Assembly (NCBI GenBank): GCA_040219575.1
Contig: JAVJSD010000108.1
Coordinates: 62,001 to 126,000, forward strand
DNA length: 64,000 bases
Origin: JAVJSD01 sp040219575
GTDB taxonomy: Bacteria; Planctomycetota; Planctomycetia; Pirellulales; Pirellulaceae
Direction: 5' to 3'
The position numbers and the translations under genes are program-made. Numbering within the stretch: the stretch's first letter is position 1; every line of letters starts with the position of its first letter. Positions 26,317 to 34,283 of the stretch are shown piece by piece. The notes beneath the pieces were generated by a model. That model was not told the origin of the DNA. It saw nothing but the letters and a program-made list of their open reading frames with translations, and searched no databases.

Positions 26317-26955
26317 CTAGCGAGACGGCCCGGCGGTGGGGGAAAGCAGGGCGTCGCGCTCCAATTCGTCGCTGCCGACGTCGGTAATCGGAACTTCGCG
26401 ATTGTCGCCGCTTTTGGCCGAGCAGGCCTCCACATCGCAAACCGACTCGCCTTCCTGGATCCCGCAAAGATCCCAGGCTTCCTGCGGGGCGGGGTAGTCT
26501 CCATAGAACCGTTTGATGAAGTGACGGCGATCGCTGTCGGGCACGTGGCGTTGCCAACCCCAGCGGTCGAGCAGGCGGTCGGAGATCCGGAGATTGCTCG
26601 CTTCACAAAGGGCGGCGTCGCTGCGCTTGATGCGGGCGATTTCGTCGAGGATCACCAGCGCCCCACGAAACGTCTTGAGCGAGGCGCCGCACGAGGAAAC
26701 GACGTATTTCAGCGTCAGGAAGTTGCGAAACCCCCACGGCTGGTTGTAGTACAACAGGCAGCGATTGCCGGGCGTGCGATGGTGAAAGCGGCTGCCAAGC
26801 CACCAGATTTCCGCCACACTGATGACCTTGGGCCATGGCCGGAGATGGATGCCGACAAGCCGTTCGTCGGCCGTCTCGATCACGCCGTACGGCCGCCTTC
26901 GCAGGACCTCGGCCCCTTCCCGGAGATCGCGAATTGTCTGAAACGGCGGCCACAT
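26317..26955 (-). CDS. Conserved planctomycete protein of unknown function
   Basis: A 212-residue cytoplasmic protein with no signal peptide and no membrane segment. Recognisable local features are YNQPWGFRNFLTLKYVVSS, VILDEIARIKRSDAALCE and DRLLDRWGWQRH near the middle, then FIKRFYGDYP. Several Trp/Arg/Cys-rich blocks suggest a compact alpha/beta fold. The 'IKRSDAALCEASNLRISDRLL' type of segment is familiar to me from planctomycete genomes, but I know no assigned function. It is an isolated minus-strand gene, 160-190 nt from its neighbours. Confidence 0.72.
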   Translation of the reverse strand: MWPPFQTIRDLREGAEVLRRRPYGVIETADERLVGIHLRPWPKVISVAEIWWLGSRFHHRTPGNRCLLYYNQPWGFRNFLTLKYVVSSCGASLKTFRGALVILDEIARIKRSDAALCEASNLRISDRLLDRWGWQRHVPDSDRRHFIKRFYGDYPAPQEAWDLCGIQEGESVCDVEACSAKSGDNREVPITDVGSDELERDALLSPTAGPSR

Positions 26956-26985
26956 GTCGGAATGCTCCTCCGCTGAAGAGTAGCC

Positions 26986-27140
26986 TAGCGGAGAGGCGAT
27001 GCAGCTCCGCCGAGTCTAGATTTTGCCTGGAAACGCTGTGATTGTGCGATCTTCCGTCGCGGAACTTGCCAGAGTTCCGAGGCATTCGGTCGAATTCGAA
27101 AGTCTGGCGACTTCCGCTACAGGTTTTCAGGCAGAGGCTA
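26986..27140. repeat. Tail-to-tail pair of two-hairpin repeats, one starting at the prepilin peptidase stop
   Basis: On the minus strand, the TAG stop of the prepilin peptidase gene (27138-27140) is followed by CCTCTGCCTGAAAACCT, then GTAGCGGAAGTCGCC and the hairpin. On the plus strand, a second copy begins TAGATTTTGCCTGGAAACG at 27016. The two face each other, filling the 183-nt gap. No other feature is seen there. Confidence 0.75.
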
Positions 27141-28514
27141 GGGTTTTCCCTTTTTCCCCTTCTTTCCTGATTTCTTTCCGCCCGGTTTCTTCTTTTCGAA
27201 ATTCCCCTGCGGGCTACTTGGCTTTGGAGACGGTTTCGGCTTGTTCGGTTTGTTGGGAATGGGCGGCTGCGGTTCGTCAGGAAATAGGAAACGCTCCTTG
27301 ATGAATCGCCACCCAACCAGCATGGCCCCCATAAGAACCAGTCCCGCTGCGACCATCAGCGGGATTCGCCAGCCGAGGATGAAGATTCTGGCGGCCCATT
27401 CGTGCCACAGCCCGCTCCAACTGACCAGCAGGAACACGGCGGCCAGGCAGAGGTAGGGACCGAAGGCGATGTCGGTTCGACGGTGGATGATCAATTGCGC
27501 CACGCCGATCAGCAGCGCGGCGAAGGGGGCGAAAAAGAAGATGAGCAGGGCCGACTGCCAGCCGAGAAATGCGCCGATCATGGCCATCAGGATCACGTCG
27601 CCAAAGCCCATCGCCTCGACACCCAGGGCCCGCGTGCCGACGATCCGCACGCCCCAGATCAATCCCCCGCCGAAGGCCATCCCGACCAGCGCGGAGAGCA
27701 GGTCGGGCCAATGGCCGAATCGCCAAACCGCCACGATCGCCACGGCGCCGACGATGGCCAGGATGTGGTAGGGCCGTGAAGCCCGGCGGCAAAAGACGCT
27801 GCGGTAGAGCAGGTCGACGCCAAAGCTCAAGCCACGACGCGTGTCCCAGATGAAGGGCATGATGGCGAAACACCACGCAATATAGCACGCCAGGCCGCAC
27901 CACAGGCCGTCTCGGCCGTCGAGCCAGGCGGGCCAGTCCAACGGCGAACTGAGCCGTAGCGGTTCGATGGTTTGGGCGGCGCGGGTAGGCACACCGATCG
28001 GCAGCCGCGCCGCGGGCAACAGCGACGCCAGCCCCAACGCGAACAGCGTCCCGGGCACCGTGATGGCGTCGGGAATCGTTTTCTCGTCGAAGTCGATGAA
28101 CGTCGCCACCATCATCAACGAGACGAGTACAACCTGCATCAGGTACTGCGCGTGCTGCATGCCGGCGGTGGGCGGCAAGCCGATGGCGTCGAAGGGGCCG
28201 TTCTGAAGGTCCCAGCGGTAGAGCGCGGCGAACGCGCCGCCGGTGGCCAGTTCGATCAGCAGCGGTCGAATCCAGAACCCGCCGCCGTGCTGTTTCGCTT
28301 CCCTGCGTAGCGAAATCCAGCCGAAAACCGGTAGAAAATCGAACCAGCGGCGGGGCGGGGCATCGTCGGGGGCGGGCGACCACGGCCCGATCCGGCGCTT
28401 GCGAAAAATCGCCAGACGATAGATGCCGCGGTTCAACTGCGTCCCGACCGCGGTTCCCACCAGGAACAGCAAGGCCAGGCGAACTTCGGGCGGTATCGCG
28501 AGGAGAAAGTTCAC
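27138..28514 (-). CDS. Prepilin peptidase (type IV leader peptidase, A24)
   Basis: A 458-residue polytopic aspartic protease that processes type IV pilin-like leader peptides. Both active-site motifs are present: IDFDEKTIPD in the middle and MGFGDVIL in the C-terminal half. The usual N-terminal CxxC...CxxC zinc site is missing; the corresponding region reads FDFLPVFGWISLRRE. About six hydrophobic segments follow, and the C-terminus is a long Lys/Pro tail (NKPNKPKPS, KKPGGKKSG). GTG 28514 fits homology; more upstream starts are shadows. It is divergent from the ribosomal operon. Confidence 0.87.
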   Translation of the reverse strand: MNFLLAIPPEVRLALLFLVGTAVGTQLNRGIYRLAIFRKRRIGPWSPAPDDAPPRRWFDFLPVFGWISLRREAKQHGGGFWIRPLLIELATGGAFAALYRWDLQNGPFDAIGLPPTAGMQHAQYLMQVVLVSLMMVATFIDFDEKTIPDAITVPGTLFALGLASLLPAARLPIGVPTRAAQTIEPLRLSSPLDWPAWLDGRDGLWCGLACYIAWCFAIMPFIWDTRRGLSFGVDLLYRSVFCRRASRPYHILAIVGAVAIVAVWRFGHWPDLLSALVGMAFGGGLIWGVRIVGTRALGVEAMGFGDVILMAMIGAFLGWQSALLIFFFAPFAALLIGVAQLIIHRRTDIAFGPYLCLAAVFLLVSWSGLWHEWAARIFILGWRIPLMVAAGLVLMGAMLVGWRFIKERFLFPDEPQPPIPNKPNKPKPSPKPSSPQGNFEKKKPGGKKSGKKGKKGKP

Positions 28515-28796
28515 GCGGCGGAACGGTGATCGAGGAGCAGAGCGAGAACAGCCGGGCGTGCGCGACGGCTCGTCGCGTAAGGTATACCGCCGCACCTTGC
28601 GGGCGTCGAGTCGTTCCCGCCGTGTGCGGAGCGCCGCCCGAGGGGCTTGGCCCGCTAAGGCGCGTTCTTGCCGCGGCGTTCGAATTGCCGCGGAAAAGCG
28701 ACGCGTTTCGGCCGCCAAAATGTATTCCCGATTTCACCGCCGGAGAGGCGACGGCGCGTTGCCGTAAATATTTTGCACAACTGCCTCTATCTGCCG

Positions 28797-28825
28797 TTGA
28801 CGACTCTGAAGCTACGCCTTAAATT
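28797..28825 (+). promoter_or_regulatory. Candidate sigma-70-type promoter for the S10 operon
   Basis: TTGACG (28797-28802), a 17-nt spacer, then TAAATT (28820-28825). It lies about 80 nt upstream of rpsJ in the 390-nt divergent gap, which otherwise holds only AT-rich and GC-rich stretches. Planctomycete promoter consensus is not well known, so this is tentative. Confidence 0.35.
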
Positions 28826-28841
28826 CATTGGTTTCCAATTT

Positions 28842-28861
28842 GCCCGGCAGAGACGCCGGGC
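28842..28861 (+). other. Hairpin in the rpsJ leader
   Basis: A perfect 7-bp stem, GCCCGGC (28842-28848) and GCCGGGC (28855-28861), around a 6-nt loop AGAGAC. It lies between the candidate -10 and the rpsJ start. It could be an autoregulatory mRNA site for the S10 operon, where L4 often binds the leader, but this is inference. Confidence 0.4.
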
Positions 28862-28902
28862 GCATGGTCGTCGGCCGGAGCGCCGACCTGGGAGTGGCGA
28901 AC

Positions 28903-29226
28903 GTGGCACCGCAGTCCGAAGTAATTCGAATTCGTATGGAGGCCTACGATCACAGCATTCTCGATCAGAGTGCGCAGGAGATCGTGGAGACCGCCAAGCG
29001 AACGCACAGCGAGGTGCACGGGCCGATTCCCTTGCCGACCCGCATTGAGCGTTACACCGTGCTGTCGGGCCCTTGCATCGACAAGAAGGCTCGTCAGCAA
29101 TTTGAGATCCGCACCCACAAGCGGCTGATCGACATTGTTCAGGCCACGGCTAAAACGATCGAGGCCTTGAACAAGTTGAGTTTGCCGGCGGGGGTCGAGA
29201 TCAAGATTAAGGCATCCACACGATAA
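28903..29226 (+). CDS. rpsJ: 30S ribosomal protein S10
   Basis: First gene of the S10-spc cluster, 107 residues. It binds the 30S head and also serves as NusE in antitermination. Typical segments are IRIRMEAYDHSILDQSA, GPIPLPTRIERYTVL and FEIRTHKRLIDIV. GTG 28903 was chosen because GGGAG ends about 8 nt upstream and the length fits the family; a nearby GTG (28894) or an ATG further upstream (28828) would give an unlikely leader. Confidence 0.93.
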   Translation: MAPQSEVIRIRMEAYDHSILDQSAQEIVETAKRTHSEVHGPIPLPTRIERYTVLSGPCIDKKARQQFEIRTHKRLIDIVQATAKTIEALNKLSLPAGVEIKIKASTR

Positions 29227-29351
29227 CCTACCTGCCTCCGTTTTCCGGAAGATCCTGAAAGCACCATGGGACGGACGCCGCGCGGGTAAGTCGCAAGGCC
29301 GATGGGCATTTTGCGAACTCCCGCAGGCAACAGACCACAAGGCGAATAGCG

Positions 29352-30041
29352 ATGGCAAAGGGAATACTCGGCCGCAAGGTCGGGATGACGCAGATTTTTG
29401 ACGACGGCGGGAACGTCATCCCGGTGACGGTGATCGAGGCGGGTCCCTGCCATGTGCTTCAGCTTCGCACGAAGGATCGCGACGGCTATGAAGCGGTGCA
29501 GATCGGCTTTCTTGACAAGCCCCGCCGCCTGGCCCGTCGCAGCGAACGTGGTCATGTCGCCCGACTCAGCAGCAAACGAGCCCGAACGCGTGTGGCGTCG
29601 GGCGTCGAAATCCCCGAGAAGCCCGACTGCGAGCCGAAGCGGTTCGTTCGCGAGTTGCGTGGCCCGGTGGAGGGCTATGCGGTCGGCGACGAGATCCGCG
29701 TCGACGCGCTGGCCGAGGTGAAAGCCGTCGATGTGGTCGGGACCAGCAAGGGCCGCGGTTACTCCGGCGTCATGAAGCGGCATAACTTCTCCGGCCAGCG
29801 GGCGACGCACGGTGTGAAGAAGGTCCATCGCCATCCGGGCAGCACCGGCATGAGCGCCGCGCCGAGTCGCGTGATGAAGGGTCGGCGGATGGCGGGTCAG
29901 TACGGCGCCACCCGCGTTACGTCGCGGAATCTGAAGGTGGTCCGCGTGGATGCGGAGAACAATCTGCTGCTCGTGCGTGGCGCCGTTCCCGGCCCCAACG
30001 GCGGCTATGTGATTGTTTGCGAAACGAACAAGGTTGGTTGA
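29352..30041 (+). CDS. rplC: 50S ribosomal protein L3
   Basis: A 229-residue early 50S assembly protein near the peptidyl-transferase centre. The N-terminus MAKGILGRKVGMTQIFDDGG is diagnostic. The central HNFSGQRATHGVKKVHRHPG segment carries the Gln/His loop, with GRRMAGQYGA after it. It has an internal basic extension. The ATG is at 29352, 125 nt after rpsJ, the longest gap in this part of the operon. Confidence 0.97.
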   Translation: MAKGILGRKVGMTQIFDDGGNVIPVTVIEAGPCHVLQLRTKDRDGYEAVQIGFLDKPRRLARRSERGHVARLSSKRARTRVASGVEIPEKPDCEPKRFVRELRGPVEGYAVGDEIRVDALAEVKAVDVVGTSKGRGYSGVMKRHNFSGQRATHGVKKVHRHPGSTGMSAAPSRVMKGRRMAGQYGATRVTSRNLKVVRVDAENNLLLVRGAVPGPNGGYVIVCETNKVG

Positions 30042-30104
30042 TTCAACATGCGTCCGTCGCAGGCGCCGGTCGCCCGCGTCGGTTTTTGTGGAAAGCAGCG
30101 AGAC

Positions 30105-30809
30105 ATGCCCAGTCTGCCAGTTTTTGATCGGAAAGGCGAAGAGGTCGGAACGTACGACATCGAGTCGACCGACCTGGCGCCGCAGATCAACAAGCAGCTC
30201 CTGCACGATGTGGTCGTGATGTACCAGGCGAATCAGCGTCTCGGCACGTTTCGCACCCGCAGTCGCAGCGAGATCAGCGCCTCGACGCGTAAATTATATC
30301 GGCAGAAGGGCACCGGAAACGCTCGTGCCGGTTCACGCCGCAGCGGCGTGCGACGCGGCGGCGGCCACATCAAGGCGAAGCGTCCCCGGGACTTTTCCTA
30401 CCGCCTGCCCCGCAAGGCCGTGCAGTTGGCCACGCGGATGGCGATCGCCGCCAAGGTGGAAGGTTCGCAGTTGGTTGTGATCGACGAATTGTCGTTCAGC
30501 CAACCGAAGACACGCGACATGAACGCGATCCTGCTGGCGCTCGGCCTGAGCGGCAAGAGCACGCTGGTGACCGTCGAGTCGCACGATGTAAACGTTTACA
30601 AGAGCGCCAGGAACATCGACCGGGTGAGTGTGTCGCCGGTGAGCGACCTGAACGCCCTGGCGGTGCTCAGACCGCAGCGGATGCTGGTGACCCGGGCCGC
30701 CCTGGATGCGATCAAGGCCAAGGCCGCCGGCGAAAGTTCTGCCGACGCAACGTCTGCTGGCGATGACTCTGCTGGCGATGACTCTGCTGGCGATGCCGAG
30801 CAGGACTGA
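30105..30809 (+). CDS. rplD: 50S ribosomal protein L4
   Basis: A 234-residue protein binding 23S rRNA at the exit tunnel; in many bacteria it represses its own S10 operon. It has QLLHDVVVMYQANQRLGT, then the tunnel loop STRKLYRQKGTGNARAGSRR, and GGHIKAKRPRD. The C-terminus has an extra acidic tail that includes a 15-nt unit repeated three times (TSAGDDSAGDDSAGD, 30753-30797), absent from typical L4. ATG 30105 matches the family N-terminus (MPSLPVFDRKG); an in-frame ATG at 30048 adds a non-homologous leader. Confidence 0.96.
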   Translation: MPSLPVFDRKGEEVGTYDIESTDLAPQINKQLLHDVVVMYQANQRLGTFRTRSRSEISASTRKLYRQKGTGNARAGSRRSGVRRGGGHIKAKRPRDFSYRLPRKAVQLATRMAIAAKVEGSQLVVIDELSFSQPKTRDMNAILLALGLSGKSTLVTVESHDVNVYKSARNIDRVSVSPVSDLNALAVLRPQRMLVTRAALDAIKAKAAGESSADATSAGDDSAGDDSAGDAEQD

Positions 30810-30877
30810 CGATGGACGCCCGCCATGTCGCGGGGCTTGGCTTTAGCAACTAAATACAAGATACGGACCGTGGATCG

Positions 30878-31210
30878 ATGGGAACTCCAGCTCCAGCAAA
30901 GCTTCAAACCGGCGCGCCCAAGAGCATTGTTCTCGAGCCGCATCAGGTGATTCTGCGGCCGCTGGTGACCGAGAAGGGGATGCATCGGTCGACGCGAAAC
31001 AATCAGTATTCGTTCGAAGTGAACCCGCTGGCGAACAAGCATGACGTGCGCCGCGCGGTGGAGGAGTTGTTCGACGTCAAGGTGCTCAAGGTCAACACGC
31101 AGACCCGCAAGGGAAAGCCCCGCAGGTATCGCTTCCGCATGGGGCGGACGAAGAACTGGAAGAAGGCGGTCATCACGCTCCACGCAGAGCACCGCATCGA
31201 CTTCTTCTAA
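30878..31210 (+). CDS. rplW: 50S ribosomal protein L23
   Basis: A 110-residue protein at the tunnel exit that docks trigger factor and SRP. The core is present: VILRPLVTEKGMHRST, YSFEVNPLANKHDVRRAVEE, VLKVNTQTRKGKPRR. A 20-residue N-terminal extension rich in Ala/Pro precedes the core. The ATG is at 30878. Confidence 0.97.
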   Translation: MGTPAPAKLQTGAPKSIVLEPHQVILRPLVTEKGMHRSTRNNQYSFEVNPLANKHDVRRAVEELFDVKVLKVNTQTRKGKPRRYRFRMGRTKNWKKAVITLHAEHRIDFF

Positions 31211-31268
31211 ACCGCGTCTTGGAGAGCCGCCGGCCGACTCGGTACGAGCATCCGGAAGGAATTGAACT

Positions 31269-32126
31269 ATGGGAATTCGCAAATACAAGCCGACATCGCC
31301 TGGCCGTCGCGGCGCCAGCGTGAGCGACTTCGCGGAGTTGACCGACGGCGTCAAGCCGGAGAAGCGGTTGCTGCGCCCGTTGACCAAGAAGGGCGGCCGA
31401 AACAACCAAGGCAAGATCACCGTCCGGCATCGCGGCGGCGGCCACAAGCGTCGGTACCGGGTGATCGACTTCCGCCGAGACAAGGACGGCGTGCCGGCCA
31501 AGGTGGCTTCGATTCAATACGATCCCAACCGCAGCGCCCGCATCGCCCTGCTGCACTATGTCGACGGAGAGAAACGCTACATCCTGGCGCCCGACGGCCT
31601 GCAGGTGGGCGCGATGCTGGAGAGCGGCCCGGAGGCGCCCCCCTCGGTCGGCAATTGCCTGCCCCTGAAGAACATTCCGCTGGGCACCGCGATTCACAGC
31701 GTGGAGTTGCGGCCCGGCAGCGGCGCCGCGATGTGCCGCAGTGCGGGCGTCTCGGCGACGTTGATGGCTCGCGAGGCCGACTGGGCTCAAGTCACGTTGC
31801 CCAGCGGCGAAATCCGCCGCGTCCCCTCGGCCGGTCGGGCGACGATCGGCAAGGTGGGCAACGCCGATCACATGAACTTGACGCTGGGTAAGGCCGGCCG
31901 CAAGCGGTGGCTGGGACGTCGCCCGCACGTCCGCGGCACGGCGATGAATCCCATCGACCATCCGCACGGCGGCGGCGAAGGCCGCACCAAGGGCGGTCGT
32001 CATCCGGTCAGTCCGACAGGCAAGCCGGCCAAGGGCGGCGCGACGCGTCGTCGCCGCAAGCCGTCGAACCGCGCGATTGTGCGTCGCCGCCGTTCGCGCC
32101 GATACGGTCAGTTGAAATTGAAGTAG
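31269..32126 (+). CDS. rplB: 50S ribosomal protein L2
   Basis: A 285-residue core 50S protein needed for subunit joining and peptidyl transfer. It opens MGIRKYKPTSPGRR and has RHRGGGHKRRYRVIDF. Near the C-terminus it has RGTAMNPIDHPHGGGEGRT with the functionally critical His. A purine-rich AAGGAA stretch lies upstream of ATG 31269. It is slightly longer than the 273-277 typical of E. coli-like L2. Confidence 0.97.
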   Translation: MGIRKYKPTSPGRRGASVSDFAELTDGVKPEKRLLRPLTKKGGRNNQGKITVRHRGGGHKRRYRVIDFRRDKDGVPAKVASIQYDPNRSARIALLHYVDGEKRYILAPDGLQVGAMLESGPEAPPSVGNCLPLKNIPLGTAIHSVELRPGSGAAMCRSAGVSATLMAREADWAQVTLPSGEIRRVPSAGRATIGKVGNADHMNLTLGKAGRKRWLGRRPHVRGTAMNPIDHPHGGGEGRTKGGRHPVSPTGKPAKGGATRRRRKPSNRAIVRRRRSRRYGQLKLK

Positions 32127-32182
32127 TCCAAGGGTTGTCACGAGTTTTCACGCCGACGTGAATCGTTGAGGAAGCAAGCGTT

Positions 32183-32446
32183 ATGGGTAGGTCGATCAAG
32201 AAAGGCCCTTACGTCGATCCCAAGCTGTACATGAAGGTGCAGAATGCGGGATCCGTGGCGGAGCCGATCAAAACCTGGGCCCGCCGGTGCACGATTGTGC
32301 CCGAGTTCGTGGGCTCGACGTTCATGGTCCACAACGGCAAGCAGCACGTGAAGGTGTTTGTGACCGAAGACATGGTGGGACACAAGTTGGGCGAGTTCGC
32401 CCCCACGCGTACGTTCCGCGGTCACGGCGGCAAAGGCAAGCGTTAG
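32183..32446 (+). CDS. rpsS: 30S ribosomal protein S19
   Basis: An 87-residue 30S head protein contacting the A-site region. The MGRSIKKGPYVDPKLYMKV start and the C-terminal HKLGEFAPTRTFRGHGGK are diagnostic. A GAGG motif lies upstream of the ATG. It sits between rplB and rplV as in most bacteria. Confidence 0.97.
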   Translation: MGRSIKKGPYVDPKLYMKVQNAGSVAEPIKTWARRCTIVPEFVGSTFMVHNGKQHVKVFVTEDMVGHKLGEFAPTRTFRGHGGKGKR

Positions 32447-32495
32447 GCCGATCTGAGACGGAGTCGCCGGGCGTCAGCCGGCGGAGGATGAATTC

Positions 32496-32843
32496 ATGAG
32501 CTTTTTGGCCACACACCGACACGCCCGCATCAGCGCCCAGAAGGTGCGGCCGCTGGCCGACTTGGTCCGCGGCAAGCAAGCCGACGAGGCGCTCAACATT
32601 CTGCGCTATCAGCCGCACCGCGGCGCGCGGATGTTGGAGAAGGTGATTCGCAGCGCCCTGGGCAACGCCCAGGACCCGGATCAGAACCCCGGTCAAACGG
32701 TGAACGTCGAACGGCTGTACGTGGCCGAGGTGCGCGTGGACGGCGGGCCGATGTTCAAGCGAATTCAACCCCGAGCCCGCGGCATGGCGTTTTTGATCAA
32801 GAAGCGAACGTCGCACATTCATGTGCGGTTGGAGGTCGACTGA
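32496..32843 (+). CDS. rplV: 50S ribosomal protein L22
   Basis: A 115-residue protein lining the exit tunnel. It has HRHARISAQKVRPLADLVRG near the N-terminus and RIQPRARGMAFLIKKRTSHI at the C-terminus, including the loop that forms part of the tunnel constriction. A good GGAGG site precedes the ATG. A second reading frame opening at 32821 overlaps its end but is only the upstream extension of rpsC. Confidence 0.97.
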   Translation: MSFLATHRHARISAQKVRPLADLVRGKQADEALNILRYQPHRGARMLEKVIRSALGNAQDPDQNPGQTVNVERLYVAEVRVDGGPMFKRIQPRARGMAFLIKKRTSHIHVRLEVD

Positions 32844-32898
32844 GTCGCCGGGCGATGTTTCGTCCGGCCCGGTTCAAGTCCACAGCGAGAACAAGACT

Positions 32899-33612
32899 AT
32901 GGGTCAAAAAGTCAATCCGATCGGTTTCCGCACCGGCATCGTGCTGGGATGGAAGAGCCGCTGGTACGCCTCCAAGCAGGAGTTCGCCAACCTGCTGATC
33001 GAGGATTTCAAGCTACGGAATTTCATCAAGAACCATCCCAAGAAGTCGCAATACCGCAGCGCGGGAATCGACCGCATCGAGATCGAGCGGACGCGCGACG
33101 AGGTGAAGATCATCCTGCACGTCGCCCGGCCGGGTTTGATCATCGGCAAGAAGGGACAAGAGATCGAACTGCTGCAGGAGGAACTGCAGAACCTGATCGG
33201 CCGCGTGGTGAACCTCAAGATCGAGGAGATCAGCCGTCCCGAGATTCAAGCGCAGTTGGTGGCGGAGGACATCGCCCAGCAGCTCTCCAAGCGTTCCAGC
33301 TTCCGCCGCACGATGAAGCGGGCGATGGAGACCACGATGGACGCCGGCGCCAAGGGCATCAAGATTCAACTTGCCGGAAGATTGGGCGGATCCGAAATGG
33401 CCCGCCGCGAAAAACAAATATCAGGTTCGATCCCGTTGAGCACGCTGCGGGCCAAGATCGACTACGGGTTCACTGAGGCGAAAACCGCCCAGGGACACAT
33501 CGGCGTGCAGGTGTGGGTCAACCAGGGAATGTTCACAGGAGACGACAGCAATGGCGCTGATGCCGAAGAGGGTCAAGCACCGAAAAAGCCAAAGAGGTCG
33601 TATAAAAGGTAA
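32899..33612 (+). CDS. rpsC: 30S ribosomal protein S3
   Basis: A 237-residue protein at the mRNA entry pore with a KH domain. It starts MGQKVNPIGFRTGIV and contains the KH signature around ARPGLIIGKKGQEIELL. The C-terminal tail of about 25 residues (DDSNGADAEEGQAPKKPKRS) is extra and mixed-charge. The 62 nt encoding that tail also encode the first residues of rplP in another frame. ATG 32899 follows the family start; the longer frame opening at 32821 is rejected. Confidence 0.96.
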   Translation: MGQKVNPIGFRTGIVLGWKSRWYASKQEFANLLIEDFKLRNFIKNHPKKSQYRSAGIDRIEIERTRDEVKIILHVARPGLIIGKKGQEIELLQEELQNLIGRVVNLKIEEISRPEIQAQLVAEDIAQQLSKRSSFRRTMKRAMETTMDAGAKGIKIQLAGRLGGSEMARREKQISGSIPLSTLRAKIDYGFTEAKTAQGHIGVQVWVNQGMFTGDDSNGADAEEGQAPKKPKRSYKR

Positions 33613-33967
33613 CGCCACCCGCGGCAACCGAGTCGTGTTCGGCGACTTCGGCCTGCAGGCCATGCAGGGCGGGTGGGTGAAAGCCCAGACCATCGAGGCG
33701 GGACGCATCGCGGCGCAGCAGTATGTGCGCGGCGAAGGACGTCTGTACGTGCGGATGTTCCCTCACAAATCGATCACCTCGACCCCCTTGGAAACCCGCA
33801 TGGGCAAGGGAAAAGGCGAGCCGGAGCACTGGGTGGCGACGGTTCGGCCCGGCACCGTGATGTACGAACTGGGCGGCGTGACGGAGGAGCAGGCGCGTGT
33901 CTGCTTCGCCCGCTTGGCCCACAAGATGCCGATTCGCGTGCGGATGGTCCGCCGGCGGACCATGTAG
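33551..33967 (+). CDS. rplP: 50S ribosomal protein L16
   Basis: A 138-residue protein near the A-site and peptidyl-transferase centre. It has MPKRVKHRKSQRGR near the start and GKGEPEHWVATVRPG near the middle, with a C-terminal RLAHKMPIRVRMV. An AGGAG stretch sits about 9 nt before ATG 33551; ATG 33560 would give the usual MPKRV start. Either way it overlaps rpsC by 53-62 nt, larger than the usual few bases, suggesting obligate coupling. Confidence 0.95.
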   Translation: MALMPKRVKHRKSQRGRIKGNATRGNRVVFGDFGLQAMQGGWVKAQTIEAGRIAAQQYVRGEGRLYVRMFPHKSITSTPLETRMGKGKGEPEHWVATVRPGTVMYELGGVTEEQARVCFARLAHKMPIRVRMVRRRTM

Positions 33968-33978
33968 CGAGGGATGTC

Positions 33979-34185
33979 ATGAAAAACGATGAACTGCGGG
34001 ACATGAGCGACGAGCAGCTGGAGCTGACGTTGAAGGAAACCAAGGAGAATCTGTTTCGGCTGAGAATTCAGTCGCAGACCGAGCGATTGGACGCGCCCAG
34101 CGAACTGCGCCGCCATCGCCGCCTGGTGGCCCGCATCAAAACCATTCAACGGCAGCGCGAAAAGGCGGCCGCGAGTTCCACGTAG
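33979..34185 (+). CDS. rpmC: 50S ribosomal protein L29
   Basis: A 68-residue coiled-helix protein at the tunnel exit beside L23. MKNDELRDMSDEQLELTLKE and the ENLFRLRIQSQTERLD segment match L29. It starts 11 nt after the rplP stop. Its ATG at 33979 is within a longer frame that opens in rplP, which is a shadow. Confidence 0.95.
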   Translation: MKNDELRDMSDEQLELTLKETKENLFRLRIQSQTERLDAPSELRRHRRLVARIKTIQRQREKAAASST

Positions 34186-34283
34186 ACAGTCAAGACCGCC
34201 GCGTGGAGAGTATCACGCAGGAATTGGAAGTTCGACCGGCGTGATCGCCGGCGAGAGAACAAGTCACTAGCAGAGTTTTCACC

